Source: Acidimicrobiaceae bacterium (lineage in GTDB: Bacteria; Actinomycetota; Acidimicrobiia; Acidimicrobiales; Ilumatobacteraceae). Taken from it: a stretch of 15,056 bases of DNA. Below are positions 7,704-14,598 of the stretch, piece by piece (position 1 is the first letter of the stretch; every line of letters begins with the position of its first letter). Under the pieces are notes generated by a model, which had not been told where the DNA came from, ran no database searches, and saw only the letters and a program-made list of their open reading frames with translations. The stretch spans positions 1 to 15,056 of the forward strand of contig CANLHV010000021.1 of assembly GCA_947490975.1 (NCBI GenBank). Direction: 5' to 3'. Both the position numbers and the translations under genes were made by a program.

Positions 7704-8816
7704 ATGGGTGACGTCTTTTGGTGTTCGACTTGCTTGAACATGTCAACACGACCACGCATCACTTTTGATAGTCAAGGTCGATGCAATGCATGTCAGTGGG
7801 CTGAAGAAAAGAAGACACTCGATTGGTCGGTTAGGCAGAACGAATTAACCAAAATTCTCGATGAGCATCGCTCGACCGATGGTTCTTTTGACTGTGTTGT
7901 GCCAGTTAGCGGTGGTAAAGATGGTTCGTATGTTGCATACCAACTGAAACACAACTACGGCATGCATCCGATTGCAATAACGGTCACCCCGGCATTGAGC
8001 CTTGAACTCGGTAACCAAAACCTAAAGAATTTCATCGCCAGTGGATTCGATCACATTCAAGTGAGCGCTGCGGGTGACATATTGCAAAAACTTAACAAGT
8101 TTGGTTTTATCCATAAAGGTTTTCCTTATTTTGGCTGGCTAATTGCGATAGAAACTGTGCCGTTAAGGATTGCCGCGCAGTTTAAATTGTCGCTGGTTTT
8201 TTACGGTGAAGAGGGCGAAACTGAATATGGCGGTTCTACGGCACTGAAAAATTCTGCGTTTCACACCATTGATTTCATGCGCGATGTTTATCTCGAAGGT
8301 GGACAAGATTTAGTCTTCAAAGAAGCAAACTTGGCTAGCGAGGCTTTAACCCTATTCAGATTTCCGACGCAATCTGATTACGGCGACCACCCTCTAAAAA
8401 TTACACACTGGTCTTATTTTGAAAACTGGGACCCATATCGCAATTATTTGCTTGCCAAAGAAAAATGTGGTCTAACCGAAGCCGCCGACACTAACACTGG
8501 AACGTTCACAAATTTCGCCCAGAACGATCAAGCTCTTTACTCATTGCATGCATACATGATGTATTTGAAATTTGGTTTTGGTAGGGCCACACAAGATGCC
8601 GGAATTGAAATTCGCCGAGGCGCAATGCACCGTGAGCAAGCGATTAATCTTGTCAAACTTTACGATGGCAAATATCCTGATCAATTCATTGACCTTTATC
8701 TCGACTACTACCAGATGACACAGCAAGAATTTGATGCGGTAATCGAAAAATGGGTTAATCAGAGCTTGTTCGAACTAAAAAAAGGAAGATGGCAGCCAAC
8801 TTTTAAGATTAAGTAA
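7704..8816 (+). CDS. N-acetyl sugar amidotransferase, WbuX/PseA/PtmG family (copy 1)
   Basis: This 370-residue protein has an N-terminal zinc ribbon (C7-x2-C10 and C27-x2-C30), then a PP-loop ATP pyrophosphatase domain with SGGKDGS at 69-75. YGEEGETEYGG near 169-179 and FGRATQDAGIEIRRG near the C-terminus are family segments. PseA/PtmG enzymes activate an acetamido group of a nonulosonic acid with ATP and replace its carbonyl oxygen using ammonia, giving an acetamidino group. The ammonia would come from the HisH and HisF partners encoded immediately downstream. The likely substrate is legionaminate or its CMP form. The gene starts 20 bases after ptmA with at best a weak ribosome site. The usual automatic label 'LPS biosynthesis protein' says less. 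Confidence 0.9.
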   Translation: MGDVFWCSTCLNMSTRPRITFDSQGRCNACQWAEEKKTLDWSVRQNELTKILDEHRSTDGSFDCVVPVSGGKDGSYVAYQLKHNYGMHPIAITVTPALSLELGNQNLKNFIASGFDHIQVSAAGDILQKLNKFGFIHKGFPYFGWLIAIETVPLRIAAQFKLSLVFYGEEGETEYGGSTALKNSAFHTIDFMRDVYLEGGQDLVFKEANLASEALTLFRFPTQSDYGDHPLKITHWSYFENWDPYRNYLLAKEKCGLTEAADTNTGTFTNFAQNDQALYSLHAYMMYLKFGFGRATQDAGIEIRRGAMHREQAINLVKLYDGKYPDQFIDLYLDYYQMTQQEFDAVIEKWVNQSLFELKKGRWQPTFKIK

Positions 8817-8829
8817 ATACAATTAAAAT

Positions 8830-9453
8830 ATGGCTGATAATGAAGTCGTAATCATTGATTACGGCATGGGAAACCTTTGGTCGGTGGCCAGTGCAGTTAA
8901 GTTCTTGGGTTTTACACCAGTAGTTACTTCCGACATATCGATTGTTTCGTCGGCAGAGTCGTTAATTTTGCCCGGCGTGGGGTCATTTCGACGTGCAATG
9001 CAAGAAATCAAGTCGGCGTCAATTGATCAAGCAATCTTCAAATCACTAAAAAACCCCAAGGCAAAACTTTTGGGTATTTGTCTAGGCATGCAATTGCTCG
9101 GAGTTTCAAGCACCGAAGACGGTTTCACCGACGGTCTAGGTCTTGTGAAAAACACGGTCACGAAATTGGCCGGTTCAAACGAAGTGTCAATCAAAATTCC
9201 ACATGTTGGCTTCAACAGAGTGCAAATGCCAAAAGAATCAAAACTGTTTGATCAGATCTCAATTGACGCGTCTTTTTACTTCGTTCATTCTTACGCAATG
9301 CAAATCTTGGATGATTCCAATAAATATGCGACTACGACGTATGGACAGAAATTTGTAGCAGCAATCGAGTCGGGACAAGTTTTTGGCACCCAGTTTCATC
9401 CTGAAAAGAGTCAAAAGAATGGCCTCAAAGTTCTCGAGAATTTCTTGCGCTGA
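8830..9453 (+). CDS. hisH: HisH-like class I glutamine amidotransferase (glutaminase subunit)
   Basis: This 207-residue protein has the normal HisH length and a complete catalytic triad: nucleophile C84 in GICLGMQLLG, H190 and E192 in GTQFHPEKS. IDYGMGNLWS at 9-18 and PGVGSF at 48-53 (oxyanion region) are also typical. It should hydrolyse glutamine and pass ammonia into the barrel of a HisF-type partner. It is flanked by a WbuX amidotransferase and a HisF-like gene, with no other histidine genes in the window. I infer that it supplies sugar amidination rather than histidine synthesis. It is the only glutaminase gene here although there are two WbuX and two HisF-like genes. Its TGA overlaps the next ATG by one base. 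Confidence 0.93.
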   Translation: MADNEVVIIDYGMGNLWSVASAVKFLGFTPVVTSDISIVSSAESLILPGVGSFRRAMQEIKSASIDQAIFKSLKNPKAKLLGICLGMQLLGVSSTEDGFTDGLGLVKNTVTKLAGSNEVSIKIPHVGFNRVQMPKESKLFDQISIDASFYFVHSYAMQILDDSNKYATTTYGQKFVAAIESGQVFGTQFHPEKSQKNGLKVLENFLR

Positions 9454-10220
9454 TGCTCACTAAACGTCTGATCTTCACTCTTCTCTATGACAGTGGCTCG
9501 TTTATGTTGTCGAGAAACTTTCGCCTACAGAAAATTGGTGATCTGGATTGGCTAGAAGAGAACTACGGATTTTCGACGGTTGGTTATGCGATTGACGAGC
9601 TCGTAGTTATTGACGTCAGCCGGCAAAACAGAAACACACCGCAGTTCTGTGAAGACTTAAAGCGATTAACGCATGACTGCTTTGCGCCAATCACAGCAGG
9701 AGGCGGCATAAGAACTCTCGAACATGTGCACCAACTGTTGCGATCAGGGGCTGACAAAGTAGTGATCAACACCGCACTGCACGATCAACCAGAACTAGTC
9801 GAAGAGATAGCCGCCGAACTTGGCCGCCAATGCATAGTCGCATCGATCGATGTCCAGAAAATTAATGGTGTGTATCAAGTTTTCAAAAACAATGGCACAG
9901 TTAAAGTTGGCGAATCACTTGAACATGTTTTGTTGAAGTGCGCAGGTTTGCCAGTCGGAGAGATTCATATTGAGTCAATCGATCGTGACGGCACTGGCAA
10001 CGGCCTCGACCTTGAAATACTCGAATTCGTCAAACATGTTAAAGACGTGCCCCTGATTCTCATGGGTGGCATTGGCAATGCTGACCACATAATTGCGGGA
10101 CTGAAAGATAACCGAGTTGATGCAGTGGCTACCGGAAACTTGCTCAATTTTATGGGCGATGGTCTAGCAAGAGCACGAGAACTAGCAATCAATGGTGGCG
10201 TTATTCTCCCTAAGTTTTGA
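9453..10220 (+). CDS. hisF: HisF-like ammonia-channel subunit, surface-glycan subtype (copy 1)
   Basis: A 255-residue (beta/alpha)8 barrel with GGGI at 83-86, GADK at 99-102 and a C-terminal GGIGN phosphate-type loop. Its first strand and loop (RLIFTLLYDSGSFMLSRNFR) differ from biosynthetic HisF: the catalytic Asp11 of Thermotoga HisF aligns with L11, and a shifted Asp lies at 13. The second catalytic Asp is kept as D133. The charged ring gating the ammonia tunnel is intact (R5, E49, K102, E170, matching R5, E46, K99, E167). This fits a protein that docks HisH and channels ammonia but does not run the imidazole cyclase reaction. Proteins with this LSRNFRLQ N-terminus occur beside PseA/WbuX genes in glycan loci. 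Confidence 0.88.
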   Translation: MLTKRLIFTLLYDSGSFMLSRNFRLQKIGDLDWLEENYGFSTVGYAIDELVVIDVSRQNRNTPQFCEDLKRLTHDCFAPITAGGGIRTLEHVHQLLRSGADKVVINTALHDQPELVEEIAAELGRQCIVASIDVQKINGVYQVFKNNGTVKVGESLEHVLLKCAGLPVGEIHIESIDRDGTGNGLDLEILEFVKHVKDVPLILMGGIGNADHIIAGLKDNRVDAVATGNLLNFMGDGLARARELAINGGVILPKF

Positions 10221-10240
10221 TTGACAAGTAGATTTAAGCG

Positions 10241-11548
10241 ATGGCGATTTTCCCCAAAACGCGAGTGGTTAATCATGCCGAATTTCAAACCACCGATGAT
10301 TCGCGATCGGCAAGATACGGTCTACCCACCACGGTGACTTTTTGTCAGCGTTGTGTAACTTCAAATCAAAAACCGATCTCGGCAATTGAATTTCAACATA
10401 CGGCGGCCTCAGTCAAACAGGCAATTCACTTGGACGAAACAAATATTTGTGATGCGTGTCGAGTCACTGAAAGAAAGACTTCTATCGACTGGCAAGCCCG
10501 AGAAGAGCAGTTGAGGGCGCTTTGCGACAAGCATCGCAGCACTGACGGTTCGTACGACTGTTTAGTTCCTGGTTCAGGTGGCAAAGATAGTTTCGTCGCT
10601 GCACACATGTTGAAATACAAATATGGCATGCATCCACTTACGGTTACTTGGGCGCCACATGTTTACACCGAATGGGGTTGGAGAAATTTTCAACGGTGGA
10701 TTCATGCCGGCTTTGACAACTACTTGTGCACACCAAACGGACGAGTGCATCGGCTGTTGACTCGACTGGCAGTTGAGAACCTGTTTCATCCGTTTCAAGC
10801 TTTTATTCTCGGTCAAAAATCACTGGCCCCAAAAATGGCTGTGCTGCATCAGATACCACTAGTTTTCTACGGCGAGAACGAAGCCGAATACGGAAACCCG
10901 ATGGGCGATGCAGATTCTGCAATTCGCCAATGGAAGTATTTTTCAGCCCCAGAGAAATCATCGATTCACTTGGGCGGCACATCAATCAAGGACTTGACCA
11001 CAGACTTTGGTCTCGAAGAAGTTGACCTCGATCCGTACCTGCCCGCTAATCCAGACGGTTTACAAAAACTCGGTATTGAAGTTCACTACTTGGGTTATTA
11101 CATGAAATGGCATCCGCAAAGTTGCTATTACTACGCAGTTGAGCATGGTGGCTTTGAGGCGTCACCTGAGCGAACACCAGGCACGTACAGCAAGTACAAC
11201 TCGATCGATGATCGAATTGACGACTTTCACTACTACACAACTTTCATTAAATATGGCATTGGTCGAGCCACATACGATGCGGCCCAAGAGATTCGCTCAG
11301 GAGATATCAACCGCGAAGAAGGTGTCGCACTCGTGCAACGCTTTGACGGTGAATTTCCAACTCGCTTCGCAGAAGAAATATTTGCATATCTGAGTATCCC
11401 CGAAAAAGAGTTTCCGAAGGCCTCAAAAATGTTCGAGCAGCCAACCATCGACATGGCTTATTTCAACAACTTGGCTGACTCATTTCGTTCACCTCATCTC
11501 TGGTCGTACAAGGATGATCAATGGTCTCTGCGTCACCAAGTCAAGTAA
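10241..11548 (+). CDS. N-acetyl sugar amidotransferase, WbuX/PseA family (divergent copy 2)
   Basis: At 435 residues it is 65 longer than copy 1. The extra length includes about 30 residues before the zinc ribbon, a wider ribbon (C35-x2-C38, then C70-x2-C73, against a 16-residue gap in copy 1) and added central sequence. The PP-loop is the textbook SGGKDS at 112-117. YGENEAEYG and GRATYDAAQEIRSG match the corresponding segments of copy 1, so the two are full-length but distant homologues. It should form an amidine on a sugar N-acyl group with ATP and channelled ammonia. A dedicated HisF follows it but no HisH. Its substrate, and whether it acts on the same sugar as copy 1, cannot be told from sequence. 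Confidence 0.87.
   Translation: MAIFPKTRVVNHAEFQTTDDSRSARYGLPTTVTFCQRCVTSNQKPISAIEFQHTAASVKQAIHLDETNICDACRVTERKTSIDWQAREEQLRALCDKHRSTDGSYDCLVPGSGGKDSFVAAHMLKYKYGMHPLTVTWAPHVYTEWGWRNFQRWIHAGFDNYLCTPNGRVHRLLTRLAVENLFHPFQAFILGQKSLAPKMAVLHQIPLVFYGENEAEYGNPMGDADSAIRQWKYFSAPEKSSIHLGGTSIKDLTTDFGLEEVDLDPYLPANPDGLQKLGIEVHYLGYYMKWHPQSCYYYAVEHGGFEASPERTPGTYSKYNSIDDRIDDFHYYTTFIKYGIGRATYDAAQEIRSGDINREEGVALVQRFDGEFPTRFAEEIFAYLSIPEKEFPKASKMFEQPTIDMAYFNNLADSFRSPHLWSYKDDQWSLRHQVK
11510..11514 (+). promoter_or_regulatory. Ribosome binding site for the second HisF-like gene
   Basis: AAGGA lies six bases before the ATG at 11521, inside the 3' end of the upstream amidotransferase gene. It decides the start of the next gene. 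There is no other ATG, GTG or TTG in frame between 11521 and the first barrel strand, so the 28-base overlap is real. Confidence 0.6.
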
Positions 11549-12348
11549 AACCGCAGGCAGTTCGAACGGCGCTTCGCCTAATCGCCCGCCTCGACATCAA
11601 AGGCGCAAATCTAATCAAGGGTGTTCAACTTGAAGGTCTGCGGGTTGTTGGTGACCCACAGATTCACGCGGCGAAGTACTACCAAGACGGTGCCGATGAA
11701 ATTATCTATATGGATACCGTTGCCAGTCTTTACGGTCGAAACAATTTGGTTGAGGTTGTTTCGCGCGCAACTGAGCATGTTTTTGTGCCGATAACTGTCG
11801 GTGGCGGTATTCGCTCAGTCGAAGATGCTCGTACCTTGCTTCGTGCCGGAGCCGACAAAATTGCAATCAATACTGCGGCGGTAAAAGAACCAAAACTGAT
11901 CAGTCAACTCAGCGACGTTTGGGGGTCGTCAACCGTCGTTTTGTCGATTGAAGCCAAAAAAATTGGAGAGAAAAAGTGGGAGGCGTACACCGACAATGGT
12001 CGCGAACGCACAGGTTTAGACGTTGCGCAGTGGGCAGAGACAGGCGCGAAAATGGGTGCTGGAGAAATTTTCGTAACCTCCGTCGATCAAGAAGGCACCA
12101 AGAAGGGCTTCGATTGCGAACTGGTTGAAAGCATCACCCGAAATGTAGACATTCCTGTTATTGCCAGTGGAGGCTTTGGATCGCCCGAACATCTCGGCCA
12201 ACTAGTCGACTTTGCTAATCCAACAGGTGTAGCTATTGCCGATTCGCTGCACTACAACCGCCATTCGTTCGAACAGATTCGATCATTTTGCTTGGCTAAC
12301 GGCATTGCAACTCGTGACTTCAAGTCGATTACAAAGATCGGTTCATGA
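11521..12348 (+). CDS. hisF: HisF-like ammonia-channel subunit, IGPS-like subtype (copy 2)
   Basis: A 275-residue barrel with a 14-residue N-terminal extension relative to Thermotoga HisF. It looks closer to biosynthetic HisF than copy 1: RLIARLDIKG, LEGLRVVGDP, VGGGIRS and GADKIAINTAA are near-canonical. Catalytic Asp11 is kept as D25, but catalytic Asp130 is replaced by E144 (LSIEAK where HisF has AIDAK). All four ammonia-gate positions are kept (R19, E60, K113, E182). This argues against simple histidine synthesis and for an ammonia conduit to the amidotransferase upstream. It overlaps that gene by 28 bases and the next by four (ATGA). No HisH partner lies beside it, so it probably shares the upstream one. 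Confidence 0.87.
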   Translation: MVSASPSQVKPQAVRTALRLIARLDIKGANLIKGVQLEGLRVVGDPQIHAAKYYQDGADEIIYMDTVASLYGRNNLVEVVSRATEHVFVPITVGGGIRSVEDARTLLRAGADKIAINTAAVKEPKLISQLSDVWGSSTVVLSIEAKKIGEKKWEAYTDNGRERTGLDVAQWAETGAKMGAGEIFVTSVDQEGTKKGFDCELVESITRNVDIPVIASGGFGSPEHLGQLVDFANPTGVAIADSLHYNRHSFEQIRSFCLANGIATRDFKSITKIGS

Positions 12349-13376
12349 ATTTAGATCTCAAACACTTCAATTCGTTTACCAACGACATCATTGTTGTCGA
12401 TGGCTTTTGGGGCGGCGGAAAGTCGGTAGTCACATCAATTATTGGCTCAATGGCCCGTGTTGAAAAGAAAAAAGTAGAGCATGTTTACGAATACGTTTGT
12501 ATCGCTCATTCGACAGGCAAAATGAACACTGACGCTGCCAGCGCATTTCTAAAGATTTACGCTGACTTGTCTCAATACAACAACTTGATCGGACGAGAGG
12601 TCAACCTCCGATGGTCCGACGATTCGGGTTTGCGCAATAACCCCGGAAGCCTCACCTATCTAAAGCGATTGTTTCATCCTGGCGGCGACGGTATTGCCGA
12701 CCAAATAAGCGAAAGAAACTTGGCGTTGCTGATTGCCTCTCACGAATTGATCTCTGTCTCAGATCTACTTTACGAGTCTTACGGTTCGCGTCTAAAGCTG
12801 GTTGAAGTAGTTCGTCACCCTGTTCACTTGTTCAACAACGTGCGTGACTACACGGCAAAATTTGAACGAACACGTGAGTTCACACTTTCATTCGAAGTTT
12901 CCGGTGTCAAGGTGCCTTGGTTTGCCGCAGATTGGGCCGATGAATTTGTAAGTTCTTCGATTACTGACCGAGCATTGCTATCAATTGCGCGCATGCAAAG
13001 CGAGATGTTTAGCTCTATTGACTCAATCAACGCAGCACAAAAGCCGCTACTCGTCTTGTCTTTTGAAAACACGGTACTTCAACCAGAAGACTCAATCGAA
13101 AAACTTGAAGTCTTCTTGAATCGCCCAAGAACGCCCCGTACAAACCGAGTTCTAAGGCAACAAAATCTGCCTAGAAAACAGATTTCTGCCGGTAAAGCAA
13201 CTTCGAGCTTTTCTTTCACGTCAAATAGTGCAAGCTCAGAACACGAAACATACAAAGAAATTTTCAAAGAAATTGAAGCCGGTGGCTCTTTGAGTGCAAT
13301 TAACGAATTTCGATCTGCGGTTAACGCCTATAACTTGCGATGGCCGAGTCAACTCAACGAATTCGAAAAACGCTAG
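12345..13376 (+). CDS. P-loop protein with sulfotransferase-like features, function unknown
   Basis: This 343-residue protein has a clear Walker A loop, GFWGGGKS at 20-27, directly after the first hydrophobic strand. VEVVRHPVHLFNNVRDY near 153-169 resembles the 3'-phosphate-binding segment of sulfotransferases. LSFENTVLQPEDSIEKLEVFL near 238-258 resembles their YEDL..dPe...FL segment, and KQISAGK (278-284) could be the following basic loop. I therefore read it as a P-loop transferase or kinase of the sulfotransferase-like superfamily, perhaps modifying the glycan. A true sulfotransferase would usually have a shorter PAPS loop than this Walker A, so a small-molecule kinase is possible. No signal peptide or membrane segment is visible. 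It overlaps the second hisF-like gene by ATGA, so it belongs to the same transcript. Confidence 0.55.
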   Translation: MNLDLKHFNSFTNDIIVVDGFWGGGKSVVTSIIGSMARVEKKKVEHVYEYVCIAHSTGKMNTDAASAFLKIYADLSQYNNLIGREVNLRWSDDSGLRNNPGSLTYLKRLFHPGGDGIADQISERNLALLIASHELISVSDLLYESYGSRLKLVEVVRHPVHLFNNVRDYTAKFERTREFTLSFEVSGVKVPWFAADWADEFVSSSITDRALLSIARMQSEMFSSIDSINAAQKPLLVLSFENTVLQPEDSIEKLEVFLNRPRTPRTNRVLRQQNLPRKQISAGKATSSFSFTSNSASSEHETYKEIFKEIEAGGSLSAINEFRSAVNAYNLRWPSQLNEFEKR

Positions 13377-13381
13377 GCGTA

Positions 13382-14557
13382 ATGGTTCGACTTTGGCGGC
13401 TGTTTAAGTCGCTGTTGCGACTTAAACGATGTTTCAAACAACCAAAGCAACGCGATGTTTTGCTTTTTTTTAAAACTGGGGCCGAAGTAATTGCCCCATA
13501 CTTCAAGTCTCACGAGTTTCAGGTTCTCGACCTGCGTGAATCTGAGGTAAATATCCCCGTTGCCCTTAGATGTCTATTAGATAGAGATCTAAGCGCCCAC
13601 AACTACGCACGAAATTTCATTCGAGTTGCTAAACCCAAACTTATATTGACTTTTATCGATAATTATCCGACTTATTTTTTGCTTAAAAACGAGTTTCCAG
13701 AGATCAAAATTTGGCTGATTCAAAATGGAATCCGCAGTGACCGTGGAGATTTGTTCGGGTTATTGAAGTCACTTTCTTCAAACGAAGCCAACCGAGTTGA
13801 CAAAATGTTTGTCTTTGGTTCTGCTGTTGGCGATGAATATCGCAAATTTATATCTGGTGAAGTGATTGTCCACGGAAGCTTCAAGAACAATCTCGTTCCT
13901 CTTGCACAACCAAAGAAGTCATCGGTCGCTTATATTTCGACCTATCGTCCAAACCAAAAGCGATCGTTCGTCGCACCAGAAAGCAAACCAGAATTGCCAA
14001 TTGCTTATGAACAAATAGTTAAACGGCGCGAAAAGGCAATCCTCTGGCTGGCGAAATACTGTGCAGAAAATCAACTTCAATTATCAATTATCGGCAAGCA
14101 CGAAGAACCTCACCACGAAGAGGACTACTACAGATCATTGCTACAGAGTTTCTCGTTCGAATTTTCGCCCCGAAATTCTCCGACTGCAAGCTACGTTTCA
14201 CTTGACCAATCCGAAATCATTGTTTATACAAGCAGTTCACTCGGTTATGAATCTCTTGCCCGTGGAAAGAAAACAGCGGCGCTAATGCTTGACGCCGAGA
14301 TTCTCGAGGCTGAAGCGCTTAAGTTCGGTTGGCCTGCAAAGCTTCCTGACGAGGGCCCATTTTGGACTCATCAATTGAGCGAACAACGCCTTCGTGAGAT
14401 AATGGACTTCCTGCGAACTGCCGGAGATCATGAATGGAATCAGACCCGATCCGAAGCAATACTAGATGTCATTTATTTTGATCCAGGTAATTCACAATTT
14501 CTGGCCGCGATTGAATCAGTACGTCAATCATGGCAACAGCGGCAATCAAACAACTGA
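13382..14557 (+). CDS. Surface carbohydrate biosynthesis protein, GT-B-like; candidate sugar transferase
   Basis: I start at the ATG at 13382 (391 residues), five bases after the previous stop. The in-frame ATG at 13340 would add 14 residues and a 37-base overlap, and neither start has a good ribosome site. Two Rossmann-like halves are visible: LILTFIDNYPTYF (about 87-99) and IWLIQNGIRSD (111-121) in the first; VAYISTYRP, LSIIGKHEE and IIVYTSSSLGYESLARGKKTAAL (from about 279) in the second. This order, with a Ser-rich turn before an E-x-L-x-x-G segment, resembles GT-B glycosyltransferases and glycerophosphotransferases acting on surface polymers. The lysine- and arginine-rich N-terminus could hold it at the inner membrane. 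Transfer of the CMP-activated nonulosonate is inferred from position only. Confidence 0.55.
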   Translation: MVRLWRLFKSLLRLKRCFKQPKQRDVLLFFKTGAEVIAPYFKSHEFQVLDLRESEVNIPVALRCLLDRDLSAHNYARNFIRVAKPKLILTFIDNYPTYFLLKNEFPEIKIWLIQNGIRSDRGDLFGLLKSLSSNEANRVDKMFVFGSAVGDEYRKFISGEVIVHGSFKNNLVPLAQPKKSSVAYISTYRPNQKRSFVAPESKPELPIAYEQIVKRREKAILWLAKYCAENQLQLSIIGKHEEPHHEEDYYRSLLQSFSFEFSPRNSPTASYVSLDQSEIIVYTSSSLGYESLARGKKTAALMLDAEILEAEALKFGWPAKLPDEGPFWTHQLSEQRLREIMDFLRTAGDHEWNQTRSEAILDVIYFDPGNSQFLAAIESVRQSWQQRQSNN

Positions 14558-14563
14558 TTGCCG
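14540..14563 (+). repeat. Perfect 9-bp inverted repeat (hairpin) spanning a stop codon
   Basis: CGGCAATCA (14540-14548) and its exact reverse complement TGATTGCCG (14555-14563) are separated by a six-base loop, AACAAC. The right arm begins with the TGA stop of the surface carbohydrate gene. No T-tract follows, so this is not a standard intrinsic terminator. It could slow transcription, protect the long upstream transcript, or affect translation into the next gene. Confidence 0.5.
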
Positions 14564-14586
14564 ACTAGCGTTATATGTGACCTTTC

Positions 14587-14593
14587 AGGAGAA
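14587..14593 (+). promoter_or_regulatory. Strong ribosome binding site fixing a TTG start
   Basis: AGGAGAA lies five bases before the TTG at 14599. It is the best Shine-Dalgarno match I see in the window and decides the start of the hydroxyacid dehydrogenase gene, which has no usable ATG near its N-terminus. Confidence 0.75.
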
Positions 14594-14598
14594 CCATT

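Noticed and set aside
7704..8816. tRNA-thiolating or asparagine-synthetase PP-loop enzyme
   Set aside because: The PP-loop is shared with those families, but the CxxC zinc ribbon at the N-terminus, the YGEE...EYG segment and the HisH/HisF neighbours fit the sugar amidotransferase family.
8830..12348. Histidine biosynthesis operon (hisH and two hisF)
   Set aside because: There is no hisA, hisI, hisB or other histidine gene, the HisF-like proteins have changed catalytic aspartates, and WbuX-type genes are interleaved.
12236..12463. 75-codon plus-strand open frame across the hisF copy 2 and P-loop gene junction
   Set aside because: It is an out-of-frame shadow of two genes with clear motifs and has no domain of its own.
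14540..14563. Rho-independent terminator
   Set aside because: The stem is perfect, but the sequence after it has no run of T, so I list it only as an inverted repeat.
14558..14577. Promoter in the gap before the last gene (TTGCCG with TATATG)
   Set aside because: The two boxes would be only about eight bases apart, too close for a sigma-70 type promoter.
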